Source: Marisa cornuarietis (taxonomy: Eukaryota; Mollusca; Gastropoda; Architaenioglossa; Ampullariidae). From it: a DNA stretch of 64,000 nucleotides. A program made the translations under genes and the position numbers. The notes under the pieces were generated by a model. That model saw only the letters and a list, made by a program, of their open reading frames with translations. It was not told the DNA's origin and did not search any database. The stretch is taken from positions 434,001-498,000 of the forward strand of contig SMMW01000576.1 in assembly GCA_004794655.1 (NCBI GenBank), given 5' to 3'. Each line of letters begins with the position of its first letter. Position 1 is the first letter of the stretch. Shown here in pieces: positions 52,201 through 62,949 of the stretch.

Positions 52201-53162
52201 ATTGACCTTAGTCAAAACGATCCTAGTCGAAACGACCAGGAACCAATATTTGTTACTTTGCCTAGACAAATCTTTGGGCCTATGCCGATTCAACTTTCGG
52301 TGCTGAGACAATGTAGTCTTACTTGGGATTATAATATAACCATATGATATTATGTAAAGACATGTCAAGAAGCAATGAGTATGTTTATTGTTCAGAGTTA
52401 GGTTTGGTCAAGATCAGAAATTAGACTGAATCATATATTAACATGTTTATTTGGTCAAATCGTGCAATGTCTGTGTTTTATACCCTGACAAAGTGCACAT
52501 GCTCACAAACAACAGTGAAGCACTTGCACTAAAGTTAAACTAAGCTGCAAGTAATACACACTAGAACCTACTGACATGTACATCGTCATCTGGAGATTAA
52601 TGATGATGATGATGTCCATTAGTAATGCGCAGGTATCCATTCAGAAGAATGCTCATTGCGCAGCAAAAACAAAATAAATAAAAAAATAAGAAAAAATAAA
52701 GTAAATAAATAGATAAAACACCAGGAAAGTAAAAAAAATAGACGTGTTGCTTGATTGTTTAAGTCCGTCTTAAATAAACAGATGGGTCTTCAATCTTTAC
52801 GAAAATAATGAAAAAGCATGATACTCTCTGACGTATTTATGGATTAGAAATGAAGTTTTAAAGATTTAATAATTACTGAAATGGGAGGGGGGAGGGAATC
52901 TGTAAACATAAAGAAGGCAGGAATAGGGGAAAGAGCTGTCCATTTTGCTCCAAACAAGATATCCCAAATATGACGTGAGACGGTATCTCGAAAGTTGGGC
53001 ACTCGTACCAATCTTCAAAAGAAACTAAAATTTAGGACCGTGAAACTATACCTTCTTTTTCGCGCGTTTCATTTCTCTATAAAGCTGACTTCTGCGCTCT
53101 TTATTCTTAATCGAGGAAATATTCCTCGGTGGAATTAATGTTTCACTCCTTTCCGACGCCAT
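46259..53162 (-). CDS. RPF1: RPF1, Brix-domain ribosome production factor 1
   Basis: Nine minus-strand exons, in transcript order: 53162-53052, 50815-50759, 50204-50124, 49703-49608, 48805-48652, 47730-47648, 47088-46910, 46658-46532, 46300-46259 (TGA at 46261-46259). They sum to 930 bases, giving 309 aa. All junctions are GT-AG with matching phases. RPF1 is a nucleolar factor of 60S subunit assembly, needed for processing of the large-subunit pre-rRNA. The N-terminus ([19 protein letters not shown]) and a Lys-rich coiled segment precede the Brix domain, which begins near residue 103 ([13 protein letters not shown]) and contains [52 protein letters not shown] and the RNA-binding segment [19 protein letters not shown]. 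It ends [20 protein letters not shown], then EWIHK and the basic tail. Length is close to other animal RPF1 proteins apart from a shorter N-terminus. The start ATG lies head-to-head with QTRT1. Confidence 0.96.
47854..47976. repeat. Inverted repeat (hairpin) in an RPF1 intron
   Basis: The left arm, 47854-47889 (GAATGGTTTTGCCCATGCGA then GGGAAAGTAGGAGTAC), is mirrored by the right arm, 47940-47976, with about eight mismatches over 36 bases. A smaller CTGAC/GTCAG stem lies in the 50 bp loop. The sequence is more GC-rich than the surrounding intron. It is probably a small foldback element; no coding content. Confidence 0.6.
48239..48513. mobile_element. Palindromic foldback element, copy B, in an RPF1 intron
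   Basis: Arms at about 48282-48348 and 48424-48492 are inverted copies of each other: GGTCTGGA, then GAAACAAGA, then CCTTGCAT with CCCCAT/CCCATT. The loop carries CCCTGGGGTAAAGAGACAAG. The whole is collinear with copy A at 9497-9784. The two mirrored open frames here (48173-48475 minus and 48295-48525 plus) begin with nearly the same residues (MQGKASCFQ and MQGQVSCFQ), a direct result of the palindrome. It lies in the 0.9 kb intron between RPF1 exons 5 and 6. Confidence 0.7.
51536..52243. mobile_element. Non-autonomous DNA transposon with subterminal repeat arrays, in RPF1 intron 1
   Basis: The ends are inverted: GGTCGTTTCGACTAGGATCG on the left (51543 on) is identical to the reverse complement of the right end (up to 52238), and matching continues three more bases. 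Inside, a second inverted block of about 45 bp (left about 51572-51612, right about 52052-52095) contains CTATAGGACGCATGAAATGC. The right side also carries about eight tandem variants of TAGTCGAAACGACCC (52095-52238); the left side has only two or three. The 440 bp core has an open frame (51672-51962) without recognisable domains, so no transposase is supported. Confidence 0.8.
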
Positions 53163-53586
53163 GTTTGCCGTTAGCATGGATCAATAAGAATCACAACTCC
53201 GTATTTTTGCCAAGAGTTACCGCCCATACCGCTCCTAATCATGCTAGGGTTCACAGACTTCTAAGATATGTGAAGTCTGCGGTAAAATCTAATTACATTT
53301 GAAAGCACTAAAGTGGTTGGTTGTATTAAAGAAAAAAGGACCAGGCGTGAAAGTGGCGATGTTTAACTGATTTAAATGAAGCACAACAATGACTAGTAAA
53401 GGGAAGAAAAACAAAGCGTAAATGTTGTCTCTGCATCTCAACAGACTAGAACACATTATTTAGTTATTAAGATTTACTATTAAAGTAAACATCCCTTAAA
53501 TATAAGATTTGACTTTTATTTCAATAATAATATTGAATGGCATTTAGGATTTAAAACTAGAGTGCTCTCCCTTGTTCTTATCCAAC
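53163..53586. promoter_or_regulatory. Shared bidirectional promoter of RPF1 and QTRT1
   Basis: The start codons of RPF1 (minus, 53162-53160) and QTRT1 (plus, 53587) diverge across 424 bp. No TATA box is obvious at a fitting distance for either gene. Head-to-head housekeeping genes at this spacing commonly share a promoter, so coordinated transcription of these two translation-related genes is a reasonable inference. Confidence 0.6.
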
Positions 53587-54771
53587 ATGGCAACTAAACC
53601 TTCGGCTCTTGCGCTCAGAGTCTTGGCCGAGTGTCCCGTGACAAAAGCTCGAGCTTGTGAAATGAAACTACCGCATGCAACTGTTTTAACACCAGTTTTC
53701 ATGCCTGTTGGTACACAGGGATCGATGAAAGGACTTGTTCCAGAACAACTGAAGGAACTAGATTGTCGCATTATTCTGGGGAACACTTATCACTTGGGAC
53801 ATAGGCCAGGACCAGAACTTATTAGAAAGGCAGGAGGTTTGCACGAATTTATGAAATGGGACAGAGCTTTATTGACAGACAGTGGTGGTTTCCAAATGGT
53901 TTCGTTACTAAAATTAGCAGAAATAACAGAGGAAGGCGTTCGTTTTCAGTCTCCTCATGATGGCTCCATGATGCTGCTGACACCAGAACGTTCAATTGAA
54001 ATTCAGAATGACATCGGCGCAGATATAATAATGCAGCTAGATGACGTGGTAGCCAGCACAGTTACGGGGCCTAGGGTAGAAGAAGCCATGCACAGGACAA
54101 TTCGCTGGCTAGATCGCTGTATATCAGCCCATAAACGTCCAGGTGAACAGAATCTCTTCCCCATTGTCCAAGGTGGTCTCAACGAGGATCTACGTCGTCA
54201 GTGTGCAAGAGAGTTGGTGAAACGCGAGGTACCCGGGTTTGCAATTGGTGGGCTAAGTGGTGGTGAAGAAAAGAATGATTTTTGGCGTATGGTGACAGTT
54301 TCTACTGATGAGTTACCAAAGACAAAGCCAAGATACCTCATGGGTGTTGGCTTTGCAGTTGATCTCGTTGTGTGTGTAGCACTAGGATGTGACATGTTTG
54401 ATTGTGTTTTCCCGACAAGGACTGCCAGGTTTGGTTGTGCTCTTGTTTCTTCTGGTCAGCTGAACCTTAAGAGCAAATCTTTTTCTAAAGATTTTCAACC
54501 CATTGATAAAAGCTGTGACTGTACTACATGTGCTAAATATACTAGAGCATATTTACACACTGTCGTAACAAATGAAACTGTAGCCTGCACACTTCTGACT
54601 GTGCACAACATAGCATATCAATTAAATCTGATGAGATCTATGCACAAAAGTATTATTGAAGGCCGGTTCCCATTGTTTGTGAAACAATTTTTTAGAGTTA
54701 TGTTTCCAGAGAAAAATTACCCAGAGTGGGCTGTTGATGCTCTTGCCTCAGTTAATATTGTTCTTGAATGA
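53587..54771 (+). CDS. QTRT1: QTRT1, catalytic subunit of tRNA-guanine transglycosylase (queuine tRNA-ribosyltransferase)
   Basis: A single 394-codon exon with no introns. The enzyme, as a heterodimer with QTRT2, exchanges guanine-34 for queuine in tRNAs with GUN anticodons. Residues counted from the ATG at 53587 (CCAACATGG context; the frame is open only five codons further upstream): DSGGFQ at 98-103 (Asp98), QLDD at 150-153, VQGG at 194-197, [11 protein letters not shown] at 217-227, [13 protein letters not shown] at 271-283 with the nucleophile Asp272, and the zinc ligands Cys310, Cys312, Cys315 (CDCTTC) and His340 (HNIAYQ). All catalytic and metal residues are present, and the length fits the family (human 403). 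The stop is TGA at 54769. The absence of introns contrasts with every neighbour and with the multi-exon vertebrate gene. Confidence 0.97.
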   Translation: MATKPSALALRVLAECPVTKARACEMKLPHATVLTPVFMPVGTQGSMKGLVPEQLKELDCRIILGNTYHLGHRPGPELIRKAGGLHEFMKWDRALLTDSGGFQMVSLLKLAEITEEGVRFQSPHDGSMMLLTPERSIEIQNDIGADIIMQLDDVVASTVTGPRVEEAMHRTIRWLDRCISAHKRPGEQNLFPIVQGGLNEDLRRQCARELVKREVPGFAIGGLSGGEEKNDFWRMVTVSTDELPKTKPRYLMGVGFAVDLVVCVALGCDMFDCVFPTRTARFGCALVSSGQLNLKSKSFSKDFQPIDKSCDCTTCAKYTRAYLHTVVTNETVACTLLTVHNIAYQLNLMRSMHKSIIEGRFPLFVKQFFRVMFPEKNYPEWAVDALASVNIVLE

Positions 54772-56659
54772 TTTGTTTAAGTTGTTTAAGGTGGCAAGCA
54801 TAGAATACGAGTGCATGTAGTTTGATGTTAATAATAGTTGAGTTTATTTCATATTTTAACAGCTTTTTATGTTATTTAGTGCACTGCTGATCTGAGCTTT
54901 GAATCTTGGACTGTACAAGTCTGAATTTCATCCATCAGATTTTGTGACATCGACAACATGTTAAACAGGATGGCACACAGCATGTTAAACTTAATGATGA
55001 CAAAACTGAGATTCAACTGTTTTCTGGGTCCACCATGTTGAATCTCTGCTATTGATCACATTCGGTTCCAATGATAACCTGTTTTCTTGCTTTGTTCTTC
55101 AGTTGACAATTGTCTGTCTTCTGTGTCCAGGTGAATTCAAGTATTAAGTCACACAGGTTCCACTTCTTACTATGGACTTGATCTCTAGATTTCTTTGGCC
55201 CACAATATTAACACTCATACTCTCTTTCAGCCTTGAGATCCGACTCCACAACATACTTCTTCCTAGAGTACTACTTTTAAATGTGGAACAGTTTACTATG
55301 TTTGAATGCCTATGTAACGATGTCTTTGTGCTGTGGCTGTAAGGGGAGATGTTTGTTGCATTTTATAAATGGTGCATAAGTGTGCATCTAGTATCTACAT
55401 TATATTTTTCACGCTGATCTCCACCTGGGTTGATCTTCTTACTGCATTCTTCCTAAGAGAAACTGGCTATCACCACATTGTGAGCTGTTGTGTCACATCA
55501 CCACTTCTTCTTTGTGTTTTGTTTCTTCATTGAACTGTTATATTTGATCTTCCTGTGCAGTGCACTGAACTTGTTTTTTCAACAGTGAAGCACGGTATAC
55601 CAGTGCACTCTTATTACTGTAGAACGCTTTGAGTATTGCTGCTGCTGGAGAAAGGCTGGATACATCTGATGATTATTATTATTACCTGGAGAATACCACT
55701 ATACAGGCTCATTATTATTATTTGTTATATGGTGCACATAATCTTAAAGTAATCTCAACTACAGCCATTGCATATTTCTATTGTGTATACACACCCATGT
55801 TTTTTGAGTGAAGGATACAGACAGAGATAAGCAAAAAATGTTTGAAAGAGTTTTTTATTTTGATATGATAATGAATATTTGTTGGGTAAGTGACATAGAT
55901 ACCTATGTTTTGAGTCTGAACACAACAAAATTTCTTGATATATAATCACAACAGTGTATTTTTTTCAGTTAAATGTGAGCTTGTACAGTTTCACTTACAT
56001 TACAGTGTTGATTAATAAATGTATGACTGATATATGCAAGGGTAAGACAGTAATAACTTGTATGCAGGGCAGCAGTGAAGGACCTCCATTTTTGTATGTT
56101 TTACCATCTTTTCCACATGCACATGTTATGCATGCATTTACATTAGGCCATCCTTGTGTGTAAAGTGGAAGTGTACATGGAACTCTTGACAGAAAGACTT
56201 GTTTATGATTTATTGTAATGATTAACAAAATGGAATGTTTCTCTTGGCCTTTAATGAAATTGTATGGGCCCACACACACACTGGTACATGATACTTATGT
56301 TTCCCATCTAGAAAAATAAAAAATGAATATAAGTTTTATGAGTTATTCTATAAATTTGTAAAGTGTATTTCTATATAAAAGGCTTAGGAAAATGCTCTTC
56401 AGCTGCCCCATGGTATGGATGGGCTGGCAAACGTTGTTCTTTGCTAATATAACATGACCACCGAACAGCACATGTCATGCTTTGTGCCCGTTACCATCAT
56501 CTCTGATTGTGCAGACAATACATAAAGATGGATTCAATCATGGACCTTCATTCACTGGATAAGTGTCACTCATTCGTTGCCTCTTTGGTCCATCAAAGGA
56601 GTGACCAATTGTAACAAACCCTAACAACTAGAGGTCTTTCGCTTCCGTTTTCTGTCAAA
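54772..56659. other. 3' flank of QTRT1 and intergenic sequence with a retroposon tail
   Basis: No supported gene. An ATT-tailed repeat end lies at about 55618-55695 (AACGCTTTGAG, then GGATACATCTGA, then ATTATTATTATT). AATAAA hexamers occur well downstream, for example near 56313. Short open frames here show no family signature. Confidence 0.5.
55618..55695 (+). repeat. ATT-tailed repeat end
   Basis: GTAGAACGCTTTGAG, a short GCTGCTGCTGG spacer, GGCTGGATACATCTGATG and an (ATT)n tail. Same layout as the repeat ends at 10010-10062 and 24000-24192. Confidence 0.5.
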
Positions 56660-56695
56660 ATGGCGGATCTTCCTAACGCAGAAGAAATTTTAGAA
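56660..56695 (+). CDS. Candidate first coding exon of an unidentified gene (MADLPNAEEILE)
   Basis: A pyrimidine-rich leader (GGTCTTTCGCTTCCGTTTTC) and a strong start context (AAAATGGCGG) are followed by twelve codons and a consensus donor GTGAGT at 56696, phase 0. An acidic N-terminus of this kind is typical of a housekeeping first exon. I do not recognise the protein. No second exon could be placed before the Patched-domain gene, so the gene may continue beyond the window, or this may be a chance look-alike. Confidence 0.35.
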
Positions 56696-59464
56696 GTGAG
56701 TAATTAAGCTTTTCTGTCATCAGAACCTTGTTAAAGAAGATTGATTGCAAAATAAACAGTATTTTCTGTAAAATGTATTGTTTGTTTATAGAAAAAGCAT
56801 TTAGATTTTTCGACAATGTTATTAAATAAAAACATCGTCATAACAGATGCTATTGACTCGTTTTACCACTAAGAATTAAAAAAACATTGTTTTTGAGTTT
56901 TTGGAAATAATTTTATAGATTTTTCTTTTACAAAAATGAAACATCTACTTTAAGAATTTATTTAAGGTATGCAAACAAAGAGCCGGAAACACGAGGCCTG
57001 TCTAAAGGAAAGCCGAGACTTCCACCGCACATGAACCTGAGTCGCTCATCCAGTAATGAAGGTCCAAGGATTCAATGCTCCTTGAAAAGACAGCGAGTCG
57101 ACGCTGTCTCCTCCCCCTATGCTGCTTGTCTCCCTTGAAAATTTCCACGAGCAACGCCTAGGAGGCGCCGACAGCAACCAAGCGTCATGGATACCGTCTA
57201 ATGGCTCACTAATCGTCTGCTTCTGTTATTTTATTTAATTCATATATATATAAAGGACTGCTATGTGAAGAATGGGTTCACTGTCAATTATGCTTCAGTA
57301 TTCCTAACTTGACCGCTGACAGCACGAGCCAAAACCATGCGGTAAGACTATGGCAGCATATTTTTCAGAACGACAATGGCCGAAGTTTTAAGATCTATAT
57401 AATTCCCATTCATTTTTAATTAGTCTCTTTTTCACCTTATATCAGTAACAAGTAAATAACACTTTTACATAGCTATTAAAAAGCACTTGCGTTGATATAG
57501 TGAATAAAAATAACGCCTCCATTATATTTAAACCAAATACCCATCAATAATAAAGACTGACAAAGGTTATATTTAAAAGCACACTACAGGGTACAGCTAG
57601 TTTTATTTTCAATGAAACGGGCTCCCCTGTAATTCTTATATAAATGTAGCGAAGTATTCGCCAGCACAGAAAGTGATCAAATTTCTACGAAATTAAATCT
57701 CATGAGCAAATTCAGTAGCACATATTGATAGGGAGGAAAGATTGACACACGAAGGAGACACCAACGAAGGTGGTCGCCATGGAAAGCGACAGTGGCAAAG
57801 GTTTCCAGAATTGGGGGCCAGAGAGGGTAATGAGCGGTGCCCTAATTCACCTTGTCTTTGTATTACCAGAGCGCAAAATGACTTTAGTGCCTCAAAAGTA
57901 ACACTGTGAGGTCTCCATGGCAAAGGGCTTTTGGTACATTTAAAAAGACATGTATTCAGCAGGCTGGGGAAATGCACTCAGAGCAGGCAGATGTACTTAG
58001 AGCAGCCAGCAACCCACCGCTCTCTGTGTTTTTTTTTTTTTTAGCTGAGGCAAGTGACAACGACTGTCAGCACAATCTTTCCGACTCGGTGTGTGTATTT
58101 ATATTTTGGGGGATAGTGGAGGGGGTTTGTTGCTAGATAGAGGAAAGCTGAAACGTGCTGCTCACTTGTATTTGCCCTTCTGGTTTGTTCATAATCCAAC
58201 TTCGAAGGCGAAGCCAACTGTGATCAAGCCATTCAGCATGTGAACCTCATGCTGTGTGATATTTCTACATCAGGCCGTCTGTTCAGTGCCAATGCCATCA
58301 GCTGTAACCCATCTCTTGGAGAGAGAGAGAGAAAAGGCTTTTCCTAGCTATGTGGAAGGCGGGCTGAACTTCAAACGGCACATAATCTGCGGTGTTCGCT
58401 GGTGTCGCGAAAGTACCAGGTGACATTTCAAGAGGTCTACGCGCGCTAGGGCTCTCACAGCGGTTAGGTGACAGCACCCAGGACAATTCTGAAATTGGAT
58501 GATGACACTACCAGTTACTCGTCTGGACAGGACAAATGAACGTGTCTGTTTCATGGCCAACAAAGGTCACATGAATGAAATCGCTCCATATTTAAGTACA
58601 CCTTGTCTCTATTAAAAAAAAAACAAAACTCACGCCGTTTTCTGCTGACCAAACTGTTTTGAAGCTGGAAGGAAAACTGGATTGTTCACACGGGTCAAAG
58701 TGCTTACATTTCGTCACTTCTTATGACACTAATGGTAGACTTTCTCTTGTGTATACTTGCCTTCAGCTGGCTAGAGTACCTGGATCTCTTTTTTCGTATT
58801 TGGAATGACGAATGGTTACTTTTGATGCCTGCTACATTCCATAAGTTGAAACGGTTTCTTCATTAACTACACATTGGTTGGTTATGTATTCTATATTTTG
58901 ATTTCAAAGGTTTCAAAACCAGTCTCCTAAAAGCTATATTTATAATATATCCAAAGTAGGTCGTTTATTATGCATTATAGTAAGCGTTCAGACATTTCTA
59001 GGTATACTGATCAAGTTCTGTTTATTCATCTGCTGTGAAAAGATTCGACATTAGATACCTTTTTTTTTAAAAGCGAAATGGGGGGAAAAGCAGCTAGCTG
59101 ACATTTCCCATCATTAAATTTCATTCAGTTTGTGACATTCACATTCTTCCTTGGCTGTACCGCAACACCGACGTGCTTGTGGTGGGTTTTTGTACACGTG
59201 TCGTCGCCAGCGATGAAACTGAGGGAATGGTCCGAATAAACCACATAACGACTCACAGTGTGTCGTGCGCCCAACTAATCCACAACGTGATTCATTCAAT
59301 GAGATAATGCGCTGACTGGCTGAGCCTTCCTCCTCTCCATTCTTGTACCGTGGGGGAAAGGGTTACATTCAAATGGTGAATCTAGGCAGTGCCGGAGAGT
59401 CATTAGATATCTCTGTAGGCGCACGTGCTTTCTCTTTCTGTTGCGGGCGACAGAGCACAGCAGC
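56696..59464. other. Stretch without a supported gene
   Basis: No exon chain recognised. The open frames (57693-57977 minus, 57906-58136 plus, 58298-58563 minus) lack splice-supported continuity or family motifs. The last 100 bp before 59465 become richer in GC and CpG (GGCGCACGTGC, TTGCGGGCGAC) and may be the promoter and 5'UTR of the Patched-domain gene. Confidence 0.45.
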
Positions 59465-60049
59465 ATGACTCGCAGGACGTGCAGCAGCCTTCTGGGTACG
59501 TAATCGATACCGTTATCCCGGGTTACTTTTGATGTAAATAAGATTTGTCAGGCACGCATAAGCAGCATCGGTATCATTTCTCTATCAGCAACTTAAAGTC
59601 CGCGACGACAGGAAAAAAACTATTGGTTTTGAGCAATAATTACTTAAAATCATTGTCCCGTTATATAATTTGTAAAGGTTGTGAGAACTTTTATTTTAAA
59701 GTGCACAGTTTGAATATGTAATCAGAATTGAATACGAATGAACCTGGAAAAGAAAAAACTGACAAGCAGAAAATAGACGGTATGTTTCTGGGAGCAAGTA
59801 TAATATACTTGCGCTTGTACACGCACATGTAATCACACAAGTGCATGTATATCTGTGTTGTGTGTGTAAATAAATGTATAATATGTACACAACTAAATAT
59901 ATTAGCACATATATACTTACTAACAAAGGATACTTTTGTACACGCAGCTATAGGGTTAGTTAGCCGGAAAGTAGAGCACTGGTCAGATCGGTTGGAAATG
60001 GCTCTAACACCAGTAACAAGTTAATCTACAAAATGCTTGGTTTGTAGTC

Positions 60050-60084
<35 letters not shown>

Positions 60085-62910
60085 CGTTGTATCATTATAA
60101 AAGAACATAATTTTATTGAGAACAGACACACTATTTGAGGCACTTGCACAAGCACAAAATCATATTGATAACTCTTGGTACAATCTGATGTACGTGCATG
60201 ACTGAAAAATTGTTAGATTCCTGGATGCTGTGGTAAAGCTTGTGTCGAAATGTAATTATCTGCATCTGGTTCTCTCGGTGCCAGTAAGATACAGCACAGT
60301 ACACTAATCGGCAAAGTCAAGAAGTCACATCACTGATTTCTTGCTGCGTCTAAAAACCCCATCTGTCTTAATCGTATAGTTCCTTCTGACGTGCAATTTC
60401 TCTCAGACAGCCCCAAAGACCTGTTTTAGACCAATACAAATGTAAAGTAGGCTGACCTGCTGATGACCAACATGCCACATTTGGCTGTAAGGTTAATAGT
60501 CGGTTTACATGCTGAGGACTAACAGGCCAAATTTGACTGTAGAGCTTGAAGTATGTTGACCTGCTGATGATCAACATTCCACGTGTGGCTGTAAAGGCAG
60601 CAGTAGCTTGACCTGCTGATGACCAACAGGCTAATTTTGACTGTAGAGCTAGAAGTAGGTTGGCCTGCTGATGGCCAATGTACCAAATTTGACTGTACAA
60701 CTAAACGTAGGTCGTATAGCCTAGTCCCAGAGGTCGTGTGCTTGCTATGCTGACTCTCGTGCTGGGTGTCCTCTGCTGACAGCTATGGTGTGCGGCATGA
60801 ACGCCGTGTACGTGCGTGTCAAGCGGACGTTGTCGCGCGGCTTCCAGGTGTACGGCACGGCAGTCGGGCGCCATCCAGTCGTCTTCAGCGTCGCGCCACT
60901 AATCATCTTTTCCTTGCTTAGCCTCGGCATCCTCCGCCTGGAGAAGGAAAACGACACTGAGTACCTCTACACGCCCGTGGGCAGCCGAATATTCAGGTAT
61001 AGGGAAGTGGCTAGGGGTAGTGTGACACATGCACGCACGCACGCACGCACGCACGAGCGCGTACTTATAAAGAGATAGGGGTAGATGATTCCATTATATC
61101 ATCTCTTAAATTAGTGCGATTTACTAAATCTTTTTAGTTCTGTAATTGTCTTCCGGTTTTGCCTTTCGTGCATCCGTTAGACGAGCGGGCGTGAATAATA
61201 GTGATAATAATTGGTGCAGAGAACGAGAAAGGACCAAACAACTGTTTCCAGACTCGACAAGCTACAACTTCAATGCGTTCGGTCTTGTGGACATCCCCAC
61301 CATGGCCATCGTCATATTTCGATACGTCTCTGACGACACCAACATATACAGCAACAACTACAACAACAGCAGGCGCGCACGGCGAAGGCTTTTCCTGCCC
61401 AAACACGTGGATGAGATGCGGCGCGTGGACCGCGCAATACGCGCACTCCGCGTGACCCACAACGGTTCGGATTATGGCTTCCTGGACCTGTGCGCCAGGA
61501 GCGCTGAGGACAAATGCGTGGTGGACGGCGACTTCCTGCTGATGGAACGTTTCCTCAAGGACCTGGAGGACGGTCTGGTGACATTTCCCGATGTGCTGAC
61601 GTCTTTCGGCCAGGTGGACTTGACATGGGTGATTTCTGGGGTCGACGCCCCGCAGAATCACCTGGAGTCGGCCAGCATCATCAAGCTAAGGTGAGTGGTG
61701 CTGTTGTTAACTCTTATGTTGCAGCGTAACCGGACGGCGCCATGCATTCACTAGTTCTTTAGTATATTACTGATCAATTTTGAAAATCCAGCAGCGGCGC
61801 TGGCGATGGCTAGGACACGTGTGCCGTATAGGGTATACCTCCAGACTCAATCCCCAGATGGACACCGCAGGGAAAGAGGAACAATGGGGGGGGGGCCCAA
61901 TGATAAATAGTGGCGAACCATCAAGAAGGACCCGAAGAGCAGAGGCCTATCATTCAAGACAGATGGAGGCCCTTGTTGTTGCATCAGGTGCCAGACGGCA
62001 CAGAGAGGACTGATTTATTGATTGATTGATCGATTGATCAATTTTGAGAAAACACATGGCAATTAAGTTGAGAAATCGTGAAACTATCCAAGTGAAAAAT
62101 GTGAACTATATGTTAATGAATATTATTATGGTTTTTTGTATCATTTTACACAACATTGTTTTGGTTCTGTTTTTTTTTCAAGATATGCGTGGATACGTGT
62201 GTGCGCGTTCGTGCGCGCGCAATCCCTTCACATTTGCACGTCAAAAAAAAAGCTGATGTCAAAATAGGACTTGAGGGGTGTCGTGTACAGTCCGCAACTA
62301 GTCCATATTTTTTTCTTTCTGGATGACAGATATTACTTAAGAGTTGACAGACGAGATGCAGCCATTAAATGGAATAATATATTTCTCAAACTGATGGAAA
62401 ATACATCACTGGGAGATGGCGTGGAGATGGCTTATTCTTCCAGCGAGTCACTTGAACAGGTGAGGTCCTGCAACTGACGCTTGAGGTTTAACGTAATGAG
62501 AGAGCCAGAGTTTTTTCAGTTGCTGAGACAAAAATGGTGACTGCATATCAAAGAAATTCGATTATCTAACGTCTTTGTGCATATACAAAATTTCCGTGTA
62601 ATCAGAAGAACGAGATAGAAATAAAGAAAGAAGGCTGCACTCAGCCGCAGTGTCTTTGAATTTCAGGAGCTGGAGCGTGGCACCGTAGGCGACATCGTGT
62701 ACTTTGGCCTGACCATCGTGCTGATGGTAGTGTACTCGGTGTTGGTGACCACTGGGGGCAACGCCGTGTCCACGCGAGCCATGCTGGCGTGCGGGGGCGT
62801 GCTGGCCGCGGGGCTTGGCATCGCTGGGGCCTTTGGCTTCCTGTGTCTCGTCGGAGTCAAATACGTCAATTTCGTAGGCATCATGCCCTTCCTTGTCATT
62901 GGTGAGGTCA

Positions 62911-62949
<39 letters not shown>

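Noticed and set aside
59940..60020. tRNA-like sequence GGTTAGTTAGCCGGAAAGTA.
   Set aside because: No acceptor-stem pairing and no B box.
60368..60700. 110-codon minus-strand frame with repeated ACWSSAGQ-like segments.
   Set aside because: It is the reverse reading of the 52 bp minisatellite, and three periods make a multiple of three. The true gene here is on the plus strand.
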